This document shows, piece by piece, positions 40,104-50,584 of a DNA stretch of 64,000 nucleotides. Source of the DNA: Enterobacter sp. BIGb0383 (GTDB lineage: Bacteria; Pseudomonadota; Gammaproteobacteria; Enterobacterales; Enterobacteriaceae); the NCBI RefSeq assembly GCF_003751845.1, contig NZ_RJKQ01000002.1, forward strand, positions 1,302,001 through 1,366,000, in the 5' to 3' direction. Under the pieces are notes generated by a model that was not told the origin of the DNA, did not search any database, and saw nothing but the letters and a program-made list of their open reading frames with translations. Each line of letters opens with the position of its first letter. Position 1 is the first letter of the stretch. The translations under genes were made by a program, and so were the position numbers.

Positions 40104-40649
40104 CTACAGCTGAATAAAATGCTCGCGATAGTAAGAAAGCTCTGCCACCGACTCACGGATGTCATCCATGGCCTGGTGGGTGCCCTGTTTTTTAAAGCCG
40201 GGCAGGATCTCAGGCTTCCAGCGACGGGCCAGCTCTTTCAAAGTGCTGACGTCGAGGTAGCGGTAGTGGAAGTACGCTTCCAGTTCCGGCATGTACTTAA
40301 ACAGAAAGCGACGGTCCTGACCGATACTGTTGCCACAAATCGGCGATTTTCCTGCCGGTACCCAGGTTTTCAGGAATTCGATGGTCGCCAGCTCCGCGGC
40401 ACGGTCATCGAACGGACTGGCTTTCACGCGCTCTACCAGGCCGCTTCCGGTATGGGTACGCACGTTCCAGTCGTCCATCAGCGCCATCTGCTCTGCGGAC
40501 TGATGCACGGCCATTACCGGCCCTTCCGCCAGAATATTGAGGTTGGCATCGGTCACCAGGGTGGCGATTTCGATAATGCGATCGCGCTCCGGGTCCAGCC
40601 CGGTCATCTCCAGATCGATCCAAATGAGGTTGTTTTCATTTGCACTCAT
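40104..40649 (-). CDS. orn: Oligoribonuclease
   Basis: This 181-aa DEDDh exonuclease finishes RNA decay by degrading two- to five-nucleotide RNAs, including pGpG. It shows [15 protein letters not shown] with the first catalytic Asp/Glu, and [14 protein letters not shown] with the final His and Asp. The start MSANENN is used; an ATG four codons upstream is non-conserved. It is divergent from rsgA. Confidence 0.98.
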   Translation of the reverse strand: MSANENNLIWIDLEMTGLDPERDRIIEIATLVTDANLNILAEGPVMAVHQSAEQMALMDDWNVRTHTGSGLVERVKASPFDDRAAELATIEFLKTWVPAGKSPICGNSIGQDRRFLFKYMPELEAYFHYRYLDVSTLKELARRWKPEILPGFKKQGTHQAMDDIRESVAELSYYREHFIQL

Positions 40650-40756
40650 GCTATTTTCCACCCTTCTCGCATAACCAGTCTCATCTGGTTAACTAGTATT
40701 GATTAGCGTGTATCATAGAGGTTTTGCCCATCCGGGGCGACCAGGAGCCAGCACGA

Positions 40757-41809
40757 TTGAGTAAAAATAAACTCTCCATAGGCCAGCAGCGCCGCGTTAA
40801 AGCCAACCATCAGCGGCGGCTTAAGCAGGGCACGGAGAAAAAAGATTTCGATGACAACCTGTTCGGCGAAATTGCTGAAGGGATGGTTATCAGCCGCTTC
40901 GGGATGCATGCTGACGTAGAATCTGCCGATGGCGAGGTTCACCGCTGCAATATCCGACGCACCATCCGTTCGCTGGTTACCGGCGACCGCGTCCTGTGGC
41001 GGCCGGGCAAAGCCGCCGCGGAAGGCGTGAACGTTAAGGGTATCGTCGAAGCAGTGCACGATCGCACCTCGGTACTGACGCGTCCGGACTTCTATGACGG
41101 CGTGAAACCGATCGCCGCCAATATCAACCAGATCGTGATCGTTTCCGCTATTTTACCGGAGCTGTCGCTGAATATTATCGACCGCTATCTGGTGGCCTGC
41201 GAGGCGCTCGGCGTCGATCCGCTGATCGTCCTGAACAAAATCGATCTGCTGGATGACGAAGGCATGAAGTTCGTTAATGAGCAGATGGATATCTATCGCA
41301 ACATTGGCTATAGCGTCCTGATGGTCTCCAGCCATACTCAGAATGGCCTTGAACCGCTGGAAACGGCGCTGACGGACCGTATCAGCATCTTCGCCGGGCA
41401 GTCCGGGGTGGGTAAATCCAGCCTGCTGAATGCCCTGCTGGGGCTGCAGGAAGAGATCCTGACCAACGACGTCTCTGACGGTTCCGGTCTGGGCCAGCAC
41501 ACCACCACCGCCGCCCGTCTCTATCACTTCCCTCACGGTGGCGATGTGATCGACTCCCCCGGCGTGCGTGAATTTGGTCTCTGGCACCTTGAGCCGGAAC
41601 AAATCACCGACGGCTTTGTCGAATTCCATGACTATCTGGGCACCTGCAAATATCGTGACTGCAAACACGATAACGACCCGGGCTGCGCCATCCGCGAAGC
41701 GGTAGAAGCCGGCCGAATTGCCGAAACACGTTTCGAAAACTATCACCGCATCCTGGAAAGTATGTCGCAGGTAAAAACGCGTAAAAACTTTTCGGATAGC
41801 GGAGGCTGA
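40757..41809 (+). CDS. rsgA: Small ribosomal subunit maturation GTPase RsgA
   Basis: This 350-aa circularly permuted GTPase checks late 30S assembly. An OB-fold (about residues 35-110) comes first. The permuted G domain has NKIDLL before [12 protein letters not shown], and a zinc-finger-like C-terminus has [14 protein letters not shown]. The start is an uncommon TTG (LSKNKLS), chosen because AGGAG lies 10 bases upstream and it gives exactly the E. coli length; the only upstream ATG-type start is poorly placed. Confidence 0.97.
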   Translation: MSKNKLSIGQQRRVKANHQRRLKQGTEKKDFDDNLFGEIAEGMVISRFGMHADVESADGEVHRCNIRRTIRSLVTGDRVLWRPGKAAAEGVNVKGIVEAVHDRTSVLTRPDFYDGVKPIAANINQIVIVSAILPELSLNIIDRYLVACEALGVDPLIVLNKIDLLDDEGMKFVNEQMDIYRNIGYSVLMVSSHTQNGLEPLETALTDRISIFAGQSGVGKSSLLNALLGLQEEILTNDVSDGSGLGQHTTTAARLYHFPHGGDVIDSPGVREFGLWHLEPEQITDGFVEFHDYLGTCKYRDCKHDNDPGCAIREAVEAGRIAETRFENYHRILESMSQVKTRKNFSDSGG

Positions 41810-41978
41810 CGGATACAGTCTCGCCTGAATCCACAGCAATCTTCGACACGGGGAGAAAAATGGGCGGGCGAGATTGGCTGTTACGCCGCGCATCGTTACA
41901 ATCGTCCCCTTTTTTTCAGGACCCGGGGCTCGCATGAAGGCGGGCCTGGAATGATACAACACTGGCCTGGAGGCTATT

Positions 41979-42905
41979 TTGTTAAACGACCTTAAACTTT
42001 CGCTGCAATACCTTCTGCCGAAGCTGTGGCTGACTCGCCTGGCTGGCTGGGGCGCAAGCAAGCGCGCAGGATGGCTGACCAAAGCGGTTATCGATCTGTT
42101 TGTTAAAGTCTATAAAGTCGATATGAAAGAGGCGCAGAAGCCGGATACCGCCAGCTACCGCACCTTTAACGACTTCTTTGTTCGTCCCCTGCGCGACGAC
42201 GTCCGTCCGCTGGACACCGACCCGAGCGTGCTGGTGATGCCGGCCGACGGCGTGATCAGCCAGCTGGGCGCTATCGACAACGATAAAATTCTGCAGGCCA
42301 AAGGCCATAACTACAGCCTGGAAGCGCTGCTGGCGGGCAACTACCTGATGGCGGACCTGTTCCGCAACGGTAGCTTTGTCACCACCTACCTGTCGCCACG
42401 CGACTACCACCGCGTGCATATGCCGTGTAACGGTATTCTGCGCGAAATGATCTACGTTCCCGGCGACCTGTTCTCCGTGAACCATCTGACCGCGCAGAAC
42501 GTCCCGAACCTGTTTGCCCGTAACGAGCGCGTCATCTGCCTGTTCGATACTGAATTTGGCCCGATGGCGCAGATTCTGGTCGGTGCGACCATCGTCGGCA
42601 GCATCGAAACCGTCTGGGCGGGAACCATCACGCCGCCGCGTGAAGGCGTCATCAAACGCTGGACCTGGCCTGCCGGCGAGAGCGAAGGCGCGGTTGCGCT
42701 GCTCAAAGGTCAGGAAATGGGCCGCTTTAAGCTGGGTTCAACCGTGATCAACCTGTTTGCACCGGGCAAAGTTAACCTGGTCGAGCAGCTGCAGAGCCTC
42801 TCTGCTACCCGTATCGGTCAGCCGCTGGCGCTCTCCACCGAAGCGGTTGTGGTTCCGGCCGTGCCTTCAGAAGAGCCGAAGGCCGAGCCTGAAGCCAACC
42901 CGTAA
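41979..42905 (+). CDS. psd: Phosphatidylserine decarboxylase proenzyme
   Basis: This 308-aa inner-membrane-associated enzyme makes phosphatidylethanolamine. The self-cleavage motif [11 protein letters not shown] (about residues 250-260) supplies the serine that becomes the pyruvoyl group. The [10 protein letters not shown] segment carries catalytic His. The start codon is TTG with GGAGG 6 bases upstream. The tail is shorter and less acidic than in E. coli (322 aa). It heads the psd-mscM operon; in E. coli this unit is sigma-E and CpxR responsive. Confidence 0.98.
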   Translation: MLNDLKLSLQYLLPKLWLTRLAGWGASKRAGWLTKAVIDLFVKVYKVDMKEAQKPDTASYRTFNDFFVRPLRDDVRPLDTDPSVLVMPADGVISQLGAIDNDKILQAKGHNYSLEALLAGNYLMADLFRNGSFVTTYLSPRDYHRVHMPCNGILREMIYVPGDLFSVNHLTAQNVPNLFARNERVICLFDTEFGPMAQILVGATIVGSIETVWAGTITPPREGVIKRWTWPAGESEGAVALLKGQEMGRFKLGSTVINLFAPGKVNLVEQLQSLSATRIGQPLALSTEAVVVPAVPSEEPKAEPEANP

Positions 42906-42941
42906 GACGACAGTTAATCACAGTAAAAAAGGTATAACGAC

Positions 42942-45900
42942 GTGCGCCTGATTCTCATTTTCCTGATGGCCCTGAGCCTCAGCCTGGGGGCGCACGCCGC
43001 CGCTATCCCTGACGCGAAACAAATTACCCAGGAGCTGGAGCAGGTCAAATCGGCAAAGAATATGCCGAATCAGGCCGAAGCCGTCGAAGCGCTCCAGTCC
43101 GCGCTGAATGCGCTGGAGGAGCGTAAAGCCTCCCTTGAGCGCGCTGCACAGTATCAGCAGGTGATCGACAACTTCCCCAAACTCTCCCGTACCCTGCGTC
43201 AGCAGATTGCCAGCCTGCGCGATGAACCGCGCCAGGTGCCCACCGGGATGAACAGCGATACGCTGAATCAGGAGATCCTGCAGGTCAGCAGCCAGCTGCT
43301 GGAGCAGACCCGCGTGGCGCAGCAGGAGCAGGAGCGTACCCGCGAAATCAGCGACTCCCTGAGCCAGCTACCGCAGCAGCAGACCGATGCCCGCCGCCAG
43401 CTGAGCGACGTTGAGCGACGCATTGGCACCCAGACCAGCAATACCCCGCTGGCCCAGGCGCAGAACCTTGGCCTGATGGCGGAAGCCGCCAAATTAAAAG
43501 CGCTGGTGGATGAGCTGGAGCTGGCGCAGCTGTCGGCCAACAATCGTCAGGAACTGGCGCGAATGCGCGGCGAAATGGCGCAAAAAGAGGGCGAACAGCT
43601 GGATGCTTACCTGCAAGGGTTGCGGAACCAGCTGAACAGCCAGCGCCAGCGCGAAGCGGAAAAAGCGCTGGAAGTCACCGAACTGCTGGCGGAAAACAAT
43701 GCCGATCTGCCGCCGGATATTCTTAACCAGTTTAAAGTCAACCGCGAGCTGTCCCAGGCCCTGAACCAGCAGGCCCAGCGGATGGATCTGGTCGATTCCC
43801 AGCAGCGCCAGGCCGCGAACCAGACGCTGCAGGTGCGTCAGGCCCTGAATACCCTGCGCGAGCAGGCGCAGTGGCTGGGCATGTCCAATATGCTGGGCGA
43901 GGCGCTGCGCGCCCAGGTGGCCCGCCTGCCGGAAATGCCCAAGCCGCAGCAGCTCGATACCGAAATGGCTCAGCTGCGCGTACACCGTATGCGCTATGAA
44001 GACCTGCTCAATAAGCAGCCTCAGCTGCGGCAGATCCATCAGGCCGACGGCCAGCCGCTGACCTCTGAGCAGCGGCGCATTCTTGATGCCCAGCTGCGCA
44101 CCCAGCGCGAGCTGCTCAACTCTCTGCTGCAGGGCGGGGATACGCTGATTCTGGAGCTGACCAAGCTTAAAGTCTCGAACAGCCAGCTGGAAGACGCCCT
44201 GAAAGAGGTCAATGAAGCCACCCATCGTTATCTGTTCTGGACCGCCGACGTCAGCCCTCTGACCCTGTCGTGGCCGATTGATATCGTTCAGGATCTGCGC
44301 CGTCTGATCTCGCTCGATACCTTTAGTCAGCTGGGTAAAGCCAGCGTGATGATGCTCACCAGCAAAGAGACCCTGTTCCCGCTGTTTGCCGCGCTGGTGC
44401 TGGTCAGTTTTAGCCTCTATTCGCGCAAGCACTTTACCCGCTTCCTTGAACGCTCCGCGTCCCGGGTCGGTAAAGTGACCCAGGACCACTTCCGCCTGAC
44501 GCTGCGCACCGTCTTCTGGTCAATTCTGGTGGCCTCACCGCTGCCGGTGCTGTGGGCCACGCTGGGCTACGGGCTACAGGCTGCCTGGCCTTATCCGCTG
44601 GCGGTTGCTATCGGCGACGGCGTCACCGCCACGGTGCCGCTGTTGTGGGTAGTGATGATTTGCGCCACCTTCGCCCGACCAAACGGCCTGTTCAGCGCCC
44701 ACTTCGGCTGGCCGCGCAGTCGCGTTTCCCGCGCCATGCGCTATTACCTGATGAGCATCGGCCTGATCGTGCCGCTGATTATGGCGCTGATCATGTTTGA
44801 TAATCTCAACGATCGTGAGTTCTTCGGATCGCTCGGCAGGCTGTGCTTTATTCTGATCTGCGGCGCGCTGGCGATCGTGACCCTGAGCCTCAAGCGAGCG
44901 GGGATCCCGCTGTACGTCGACAAAGAGGGCAGCAGCGACAATATGGTGAATAACCTATTGTGGAACCTGCTGATCGGCGCGCCTCTGGTGGCGATGCTGG
45001 CCGCGATGACGGGCTACCTGGCGACCTCGCAGGCGCTGCTGGCCCGTCTGGAAACCTCCGTCGCCATCTGGTTCCTGCTGCTGGTGATCTACCATGTGAT
45101 CCGCCGCTGGATGCTGATCCAGCGCCGCCGTCTGGCGTTCGATCGCGCCCGTCACCGTCGGGCGGAAATTCTTGCCCAGCGCGCACGCGGTGAAGAGGAA
45201 CCAACCCATAACCTCAGCCTCGAAGGCGCCGTGGAGATCGATGAAAGCGAAGTCGATCTCGATACCATCAGTACCCAGTCCCTGCGTCTGGTGCGCTCAA
45301 TCCTGATGCTGATCGCCCTGCTGTCGGTGATCGTGCTGTGGTCGGAAATCCATTCCGCCTTCGCCTTCCTGGAGAATATCTCCCTGTGGGATGTCACCTC
45401 CACCGTGCAGGGCGTTGAAAGCCAGCTGCCGATCACGCTCGGGGCGGTGCTGATTGCGATTCTGGTGTTTATTATCACCGCCCAGCTGGTGCGCAATCTC
45501 CCGGCGCTGCTGGAGCTGGCGCTGCTTCAGCACCTCTCGCTGACGCCGGGCACCGGTTACGCCATTACCACCATCACCAAATATTTGCTGATGCTGATTG
45601 GCGGGCTGATGGGCTTCTCGATGATTGGGATTGAGTGGTCAAAACTGCAGTGGCTGGTCGCCGCACTGGGTGTGGGTCTGGGCTTTGGTCTGCAGGAGAT
45701 CTTCGCCAACTTTATCTCCGGCCTGATTATTCTGTTTGAGAAACCGATTCGTATCGGCGATACGGTCACGATCCGTGACCTTACCGGCAGCATCACCAAA
45801 ATCAATACCCGCGCCACCACCATCAGCGACTGGGACCGCAAAGAGATTATCGTGCCGAACAAGGCCTTTATCACCGAGCAGTTTATTAACTGGTCCCTGT

Positions 45901-46268
45901 CGGATTCAGTGACGCGTGTGGTGCTAACGGTACCGGCCCCTTCCGATGCCAACAGCGAAGAGGTGACGCAAATCCTGGAGACCGCCGCAGAGCGCTGTTC
46001 GCTGGTGATCGATACGCCCGCACCGGAGGTCTTCCTGGTCGATCTTCAGCAGGGGATTCAGATTTTCGAACTGCGTATTTATGCCGCCGAAATGGGGCAT
46101 CGTATGCCGCTGCGCCACGAAATCCACCAGCTGATCCTGGCCGGTTTCCGCGAGCATGGTATCGATATGCCGTTCCCGCCGTTCCAGATGCGTCTGGAAA
46201 CCATGAACGGAAAACAGACGGGGAAAACGCTCTCCTCTGCGGGCAGACGCCCGGCAGGCAGCCTGTAA
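42942..46268 (+). CDS. mscM: Miniconductance mechanosensitive channel MscM
   Basis: This very large (1108 aa) inner-membrane channel of the MscS superfamily opens on hypo-osmotic shock. A signal peptide is followed by a long periplasmic Gln/Ala/Leu-rich coiled-coil region (about residues 25-460). Multiple transmembrane helices follow, and then the MscS pore and beta domain with VAALGVGLGFGLQEIFANFI and IRIGDTVTIRDLTGSI. The start is GTG. It follows psd by 36 bases. No defects are seen. Confidence 0.97.
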   Translation: MRLILIFLMALSLSLGAHAAAIPDAKQITQELEQVKSAKNMPNQAEAVEALQSALNALEERKASLERAAQYQQVIDNFPKLSRTLRQQIASLRDEPRQVPTGMNSDTLNQEILQVSSQLLEQTRVAQQEQERTREISDSLSQLPQQQTDARRQLSDVERRIGTQTSNTPLAQAQNLGLMAEAAKLKALVDELELAQLSANNRQELARMRGEMAQKEGEQLDAYLQGLRNQLNSQRQREAEKALEVTELLAENNADLPPDILNQFKVNRELSQALNQQAQRMDLVDSQQRQAANQTLQVRQALNTLREQAQWLGMSNMLGEALRAQVARLPEMPKPQQLDTEMAQLRVHRMRYEDLLNKQPQLRQIHQADGQPLTSEQRRILDAQLRTQRELLNSLLQGGDTLILELTKLKVSNSQLEDALKEVNEATHRYLFWTADVSPLTLSWPIDIVQDLRRLISLDTFSQLGKASVMMLTSKETLFPLFAALVLVSFSLYSRKHFTRFLERSASRVGKVTQDHFRLTLRTVFWSILVASPLPVLWATLGYGLQAAWPYPLAVAIGDGVTATVPLLWVVMICATFARPNGLFSAHFGWPRSRVSRAMRYYLMSIGLIVPLIMALIMFDNLNDREFFGSLGRLCFILICGALAIVTLSLKRAGIPLYVDKEGSSDNMVNNLLWNLLIGAPLVAMLAAMTGYLATSQALLARLETSVAIWFLLLVIYHVIRRWMLIQRRRLAFDRARHRRAEILAQRARGEEEPTHNLSLEGAVEIDESEVDLDTISTQSLRLVRSILMLIALLSVIVLWSEIHSAFAFLENISLWDVTSTVQGVESQLPITLGAVLIAILVFIITAQLVRNLPALLELALLQHLSLTPGTGYAITTITKYLLMLIGGLMGFSMIGIEWSKLQWLVAALGVGLGFGLQEIFANFISGLIILFEKPIRIGDTVTIRDLTGSITKINTRATTISDWDRKEIIVPNKAFITEQFINWSLSDSVTRVVLTVPAPSDANSEEVTQILETAAERCSLVIDTPAPEVFLVDLQQGIQIFELRIYAAEMGHRMPLRHEIHQLILAGFREHGIDMPFPPFQMRLETMNGKQTGKTLSSAGRRPAGSL

Positions 46269-46276
46269 CCCCACCA

Positions 46277-46301
46277 TTAACGCCCGCTCAGCGGGCGTTA
46301 A
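46277..46301. terminator. Stem-loop between mscM and the Panacea-linked gene
   Basis: TTAACGCCCGC / GCGGGCGTTAA, an 11-bp perfect stem with a 3-nt loop. It overlaps the stop codon (46298-46300) of the convergent Panacea partner gene, so the inserted pair was joined right at the mscM terminator. Confidence 0.7.
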
Positions 46302-46699
46302 TGGCAATGCTGCCGATAAAATTTCAGGATTTTGCCGGACGTAAATTCCGACTGTTCAAAACCTGTCAGCACTCGCTGAAAAACGGCTTCCTGCATATCA
46401 ACATGTTGAATCAATTCCCCACTTTGCTCTCTGGAAACGACATTTGGTACTTTCCAGATAATCGCATCGCCGTAATAAACATAGCTATCATGACGAACAA
46501 AAGGGTGCTCACCTGCACTTAGGATACACGCAGGGTCGTGATAAGCCGGGGTTGGATAAACCGTTGAGATATTGACAACCAACACGCAATCACAGCCATG
46601 CACAGGGTGAAAAACGGGAGCGTTACAGACAATGTGAAGATGATTGGCCCCACCAACAGGCGCAAGGACTGTGCCTTTCCTGTATGGTGAGTACGCCAT
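46298..46699 (-). CDS. Panacea-linked small protein, candidate toxin
   Basis: I do not firmly recognise this 133-aa protein. It has no signal peptide or membrane helix. The first 85 residues look like a compact beta-rich domain: KGTVLAPVGGANHLHIVCN, CVLVVNIS, DPACILSAGEHPFV and SYVYYGDAIIW, with conserved-looking Gly, His and Asp. The last 45 residues are helical. The gene starts 2 bases after the Panacea gene's stop codon (TAATAATG), so it is translated in its wake. Panacea antitoxins usually precede a toxin gene in exactly this way, so a toxin role is inferred from context. AT-rich compared with its neighbours. Confidence 0.65.
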   Translation of the reverse strand: MAYSPYRKGTVLAPVGGANHLHIVCNAPVFHPVHGCDCVLVVNISTVYPTPAYHDPACILSAGEHPFVRHDSYVYYGDAIIWKVPNVVSREQSGELIQHVDMQEAVFQRVLTGFEQSEFTSGKILKFYRQHCH

Positions 46700-46701
46700 T
46701 A

Positions 46702-47268
46702 TTATGCAAGCTCAGAGCTGAATTGTTTCAGGAGACCACGCTCACGCATTCTTTGCACCAGCGCATTCGCCTCTCCCTCCGACTTCCCACCTGCCATAAA
46801 TATTGCTTTTGGACTTATCGGAGCCGAAGAGTCGTGCGGATCCTGCCACTCAGGACAAATACGATGCGTTAAATCGCAAAGTTCAAAACGCTTATAGTGC
46901 CCGTATTCTGCAAACACTTTGTCGAGGATTCTTTTGTCAGCACGACTCAATTCGTCAAATGCGTCGTCATCAAGACCATGAACTGGTTTTTTGATAGAAA
47001 CTTCATAGTTTGATTCTCCGGCAATCCAGTCATCCCAGGGAGACTCTTCCTCCTGGCTACCGGATTTAAGCAGGTCATAAGTACGCGATAAAACAGGGCC
47101 ATGATTCATCGATACAGCCCGGTCACCGGTCATTGAGTCACCATAGCTGAGAAGATATTCACGATCGGCGAGGTAAAGCAATTTCATGAGCTTGATATAC
47201 GCCATGCGCCCACCGCGTTTAAACAGTAGGTAGCCTGCCATCTGAGCAGTTTTAATTTCGCTATACAT
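46702..47268 (-). CDS. Panacea (SocA-like, DUF4065) domain protein, probable antitoxin
   Basis: This 188-aa protein shows the Panacea signature: KLMKLLYLADREYLLSYG near residue 27 and MNHGPVLSRTYDLL near residue 54. The C-terminal half has QDPHDSSAPISP. Panacea proteins neutralise many unrelated toxins encoded beside them, and SocA of Caulobacter is a proteolytic adaptor in such a pair. It has a strong ribosome site (AAGGAGG) and is first of two genes. Base composition is visibly more AT-rich than mscM and epmA, and E. coli carries yjeM/N/O here, so the pair looks horizontally acquired. Confidence 0.85.
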   Translation of the reverse strand: MYSEIKTAQMAGYLLFKRGGRMAYIKLMKLLYLADREYLLSYGDSMTGDRAVSMNHGPVLSRTYDLLKSGSQEEESPWDDWIAGESNYEVSIKKPVHGLDDDAFDELSRADKRILDKVFAEYGHYKRFELCDLTHRICPEWQDPHDSSAPISPKAIFMAGGKSEGEANALVQRMRERGLLKQFSSELA

Positions 47269-47282
47269 ACGTCAACCTCCTT

Positions 47283-47301
47283 GATTACCTTTCAGGCAAT
47301 C
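47283..47301. promoter_or_regulatory. Inverted repeat, candidate autoregulatory operator
   Basis: GATTACCT-TTC-AGGCAATC, an 8-bp inverted repeat with one mismatch, lies between the -10 element and the ribosome site of the Panacea gene. The position suits an operator for self-repression. Confidence 0.45.
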
Positions 47302-47310
47302 TTTGGTTAG

Positions 47311-47339
47311 ATTATGAGTATTGGTCAAATGGGAGTCAA
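47311..47339 (-). promoter_or_regulatory. Promoter of the Panacea gene pair
   Basis: TTGACT, a 17-bp spacer and CATAAT on the minus strand, about 45 bases upstream of the start codon. Near-consensus sigma-70 promoter. Confidence 0.65.
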
Positions 47340-47464
47340 TCCGGCAGCGCGGCCTTTATTTGAGAGGGAAACTAAACTCAGAACCTGCCCGAGCAGAAAA
47401 TGTAAATGCAATCTCAGCAAACTATTTTTTGCGCACCACAACGAATGATTCAAACTACCGGTGC

Positions 47465-47494
47465 GATAACCTCTCTTCGAAGAGAGAGGTTATC
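47465..47494 (-). terminator. Stem-loop after epmA
   Basis: A 12-bp stem GATAACCTCTCT / AGAGAGGTTATC with a 6-nt loop, 15 bases past the epmA stop. There is no T-run, so terminator function is likely but not certain. Confidence 0.6.
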
Positions 47495-47509
47495 CAAAAG
47501 AAGGTAGAA

Positions 47510-48487
47510 TCAGGCGCGATCCACCGTAAAGGCAATCACATCGGCGATACTTTCAGCGCCCAGCGCCAGCATCACCAGACGATCCACGCCTAGCGCCACG
47601 CCGGAGCAGTCGGGCAGCCCCACTTTCAACGCATCCAGCAGGTTAGTATCGATAGGCTGCTGCGGCAGGTCACGCGCAGCACGCTTGCGGTTATCCTGCT
47701 CAAAACGCAGTTGCTGTTCGCGGGCGTCGGTCAGCTCATGGAAGCCGTTCGCCAGCTCCATCCCCTTGAAATAGACCTCGAAGCGTTCCGCCACGCGGTG
47801 ATCTTCGGTACTGATCTGCGCCAGCGATGCCTGGCTTGCCGGGAAGTGATAGACAAATGCCGGGCGATCTTTGCCGATATGCGGCTCGACGCCCATGGCA
47901 AATAGCAGCTGCAGCAGGGTATCGCGATCTTCTTCGGTATCGGCGATATTGCTGAGATCCAGCTTCGCCGCGACCTCGCGCAGCTGAGCTTTGTCCGCCG
48001 ACAGCGGATCAATGTCCAGATGACGCTGGAACGCCTGCTGATAGGAGAGACTCTCTGCCGCCGGGCAGTCCAGTACCTGCTGAAGCAGATCGTCCACCTC
48101 ATTCATCAGACGGTACATATCGTAATGCGGGCGATACCACTCCAGCATGGTGAATTCCGGGTTGTGGTGACGCCCCATCTCTTCATTACGGAAGCTGCGA
48201 CACAGCTGATACACCGGGCCACAGCCCGCCGCCAGCAGGCGCTTCATATGGTATTCCGGGCTGGTCATCAGATAGAGATTGATTCCCTGAGAATGGCCTG
48301 GGCCAACAAAACGGGTCTCAAACGGGAACAGATGCACATCCGTTACCGTCGCCTGGCTCATACAGGGCGTCTCCACCTCCAGTACGCCGCGATCTGCGAA
48401 AAAACGCCGAATTTCGGCCATGATCGCTGCACGTTTTAATAAGTTGGGGATGGAAGCGCTCGGCTGCCAGGTGGCCGTTTCGCTCAT
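47510..48487 (-). CDS. epmA: Elongation factor P--(R)-beta-lysine ligase EpmA
   Basis: This 325-aa class-II lysyl-tRNA-synthetase paralogue lacks the anticodon-binding domain. It shows the motif-2 region [24 protein letters not shown] and the C-terminal [15 protein letters not shown]. It attaches (R)-beta-lysine to EF-P, whose gene efp and partner epmB are 6-8 kb to the right. The start MSETATW is taken because it gives the E. coli length; a long upstream open extension is not conserved. Divergent from frdA. Confidence 0.97.
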   Translation of the reverse strand: MSETATWQPSASIPNLLKRAAIMAEIRRFFADRGVLEVETPCMSQATVTDVHLFPFETRFVGPGHSQGINLYLMTSPEYHMKRLLAAGCGPVYQLCRSFRNEEMGRHHNPEFTMLEWYRPHYDMYRLMNEVDDLLQQVLDCPAAESLSYQQAFQRHLDIDPLSADKAQLREVAAKLDLSNIADTEEDRDTLLQLLFAMGVEPHIGKDRPAFVYHFPASQASLAQISTEDHRVAERFEVYFKGMELANGFHELTDAREQQLRFEQDNRKRAARDLPQQPIDTNLLDALKVGLPDCSGVALGVDRLVMLALGAESIADVIAFTVDRA

Positions 48488-48793
48488 AGTCAATTCTCCA
48501 GTTTCAGACAAGGGCACGAAGTCTACGCGTATCCGTGCAGCGAGACAAATTTTGCGCAGCAAATACCTTCCGGCGGCGCTCAAGCACGTTTTCGTGACGA
48601 GTCTCATCAATCTCAATGATAAATCAGCGCACAGAACAGCAAAAAAATCGAACACATCAATTTTCCCTGCATTTCCCACGGTTATACTGTTTTGGCATAA
48701 AAAGGAGCAGTGAAACGCTTCCGCCTGCGCCGTTTTCGACATAAAACTCACCGTTGTACGGCAGGGTGGATAACAATAATCTGGAGGAATGTC
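48488..48793. other. Divergent epmA-frdA intergenic region
   Basis: This 306-bp gene-free stretch holds the frdA promoter and FNR-type site in its right half. The left half, up to about 48600, should contain the epmA promoter but shows nothing distinctive. No RNA gene or repeat is seen. Confidence 0.6.
48642..48688 (+). promoter_or_regulatory. frdA promoter with FNR-type site
   Basis: AAAAATCGAACACATCAATTTT aligns base for base, with few changes, to the E. coli frdA FNR site. It is centred about 41 bases upstream of the start point expected from the TATACT -10 at 48683-48688, the class II activator position. This predicts anaerobic induction of frdABCD. Confidence 0.55.
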
Positions 48794-50584
48794 GTGCACA
48801 CTTTTCAGGCCGATCTTGTCGTCATTGGCGCAGGCGGTGCAGGATTGCGCGCTGCCATTGCCGCAGCACAGGCGAACCCGAGCGCTAAAATCGCACTGAT
48901 TTCAAAAGTCTATCCCATGCGCAGCCACACGGTTGCCGCCGAGGGAGGGTCCGCCGCCGTGGCGCAGGACCATGACAGTTTTGAATACCATTTTCACGAT
49001 ACCGTCGCCGGAGGCGACTGGCTCTGCGAGCAGGATGTCGTAGATTATTTTGTGCATCACTGCCCCACCGAAATGACCCAGCTGGAGCAATGGGGCTGTC
49101 CGTGGAGCCGCCGTCCCGACGGCAGCGTTAACGTCCGCCGCTTTGGCGGGATGAAAATAGAACGCACCTGGTTCGCCGCCGATAAAACCGGCTTCCATAT
49201 GCTGCATACCCTCTTCCAGACCTCCCTCCAGTTCCCGCAAATCCAGCGCTTCGATGAACATTTCGTCCTCGACATCCTTGTGGATGAGGGAAAAGCCCGT
49301 GGCCTGGTGGCGATGAACATGATGGAAGGGACGCTGATGCAGATCCGCGCGAATGCGGTGGTCATGGCGACCGGCGGCGCGGGCCGCGTCTATCGCTATA
49401 ACACCAACGGCGGCATCGTGACCGGCGATGGTATGGGCATGGCACTGGGCCACGGCCTGCCGCTGCGCGATATGGAGTTTGTCCAGTATCACCCGACCGG
49501 CCTGCCCGGCTCTGGGATCCTGATGACCGAAGGCTGTCGCGGCGAAGGCGGTATCCTGGTCAATAAAGATGGCTACCGCTATCTGCAGGATTACGGCATG
49601 GGCCCGGAAACCCCGCTCGGCGAGCCGAAGAACAAATATATGGAGCTGGGCCCGCGGGATAAAGTCTCCCAGGCCTTCTGGCACGAGTGGCGCAAAGGCA
49701 ACACCATCCCAACCCCACGCGGGGACGTGGTCTACCTTGACCTGCGCCATCTCGGCGAGAAAAAGCTCCTCGAACGCCTGCCGTTTATCTGTGAGCTGTC
49801 GAAAGCCTACGTCGGCGTCGACCCGGTCAAAGAGCCGATCCCGGTCCGTCCGACCGCCCACTACACCATGGGCGGTATTGAAACTAACCAGCAGTGTGAA
49901 ACCCGAATTCAGGGGCTGTTTGCGGTGGGTGAATGCTCCTCCGTGGGCCTGCACGGCGCTAACCGTCTCGGCTCTAACTCACTGGCAGAGCTGGTGGTGT
50001 TTGGCCGCCTGGCCGGGGAACAGGCCATTGAGCGGGCCTCCACCGCCGGAGAAGCCAACGGCGCGGCGCTGGACGCGCAGGTTGCCGATATCGAACAGCG
50101 CCTGAAACAGCTGGTGAATCAGCAGGGCAACGAGAGCTGGGCGAAGATCCGCGATGAGATGGGCCTGTCGATGGAAGAGGGCTGCGGTATCTACCGGACG
50201 CCGGAGCTGATGCAGAAAACGGTCGACAAACTGGCGGAGCTGCAGGAGCGTATGAAGCGCGTGCGCATTACCGATACCTCCAGCGTGTTCAACACCGATC
50301 TGCTCTATACCATAGAGCTGGGTCACGGTCTTAACGTGGCGGAGTGTATGGCCCACTCGGCTCTGGCGCGTAAAGAGTCGCGCGGAGCGCACCAGCGCCT
50401 GGACGAAGGCTGTACCGAACGCGATGACGTAAATTTCCTCAATCACACCCTCGCCTTCCGCGACGCGGCCGGCAACACGCGCCTGGAATACAGCGATGTG
50501 AAGATCACCACCCTGCCACCGGCAAAACGCGTCTACGGCGCAGAAGCGGAAGCGGCCGACAAGAAGGAGACGGCGAATGGCTGA
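48794..50584 (+). CDS. frdA: Fumarate reductase flavoprotein subunit
   Basis: This 596-aa subunit reduces fumarate to succinate in anaerobic respiration on the cytoplasmic face of the membrane. The FAD-binding [14 protein letters not shown] is at the N-terminus. [10 protein letters not shown] carries the histidine that binds FAD covalently, and [17 protein letters not shown] and [18 protein letters not shown] line the active site. The start is GTG (VHTFQADL) with GGAGG upstream, as in E. coli; the frame extends further but lacks conservation. It overlaps frdB by 8 bases. Confidence 0.98.
   Translation: MHTFQADLVVIGAGGAGLRAAIAAAQANPSAKIALISKVYPMRSHTVAAEGGSAAVAQDHDSFEYHFHDTVAGGDWLCEQDVVDYFVHHCPTEMTQLEQWGCPWSRRPDGSVNVRRFGGMKIERTWFAADKTGFHMLHTLFQTSLQFPQIQRFDEHFVLDILVDEGKARGLVAMNMMEGTLMQIRANAVVMATGGAGRVYRYNTNGGIVTGDGMGMALGHGLPLRDMEFVQYHPTGLPGSGILMTEGCRGEGGILVNKDGYRYLQDYGMGPETPLGEPKNKYMELGPRDKVSQAFWHEWRKGNTIPTPRGDVVYLDLRHLGEKKLLERLPFICELSKAYVGVDPVKEPIPVRPTAHYTMGGIETNQQCETRIQGLFAVGECSSVGLHGANRLGSNSLAELVVFGRLAGEQAIERASTAGEANGAALDAQVADIEQRLKQLVNQQGNESWAKIRDEMGLSMEEGCGIYRTPELMQKTVDKLAELQERMKRVRITDTSSVFNTDLLYTIELGHGLNVAECMAHSALARKESRGAHQRLDEGCTERDDVNFLNHTLAFRDAAGNTRLEYSDVKITTLPPAKRVYGAEAEAADKKETANG

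Noticed and set aside
47361..47396. Short resemblance to the T-arm side of the tRNA-Gly gene, as if a tRNA-derived attachment site for the Panacea insertion
   Set aside because: Only about two thirds of the bases align over a short stretch with gaps, and no integrase or matching repeat lies on the other side.
47321..47593. 90-codon plus-strand frame upstream of epmA's 3' end
   Set aside because: Overlaps the Panacea promoter and the stem-loop after epmA; no ribosome site and no conserved features.
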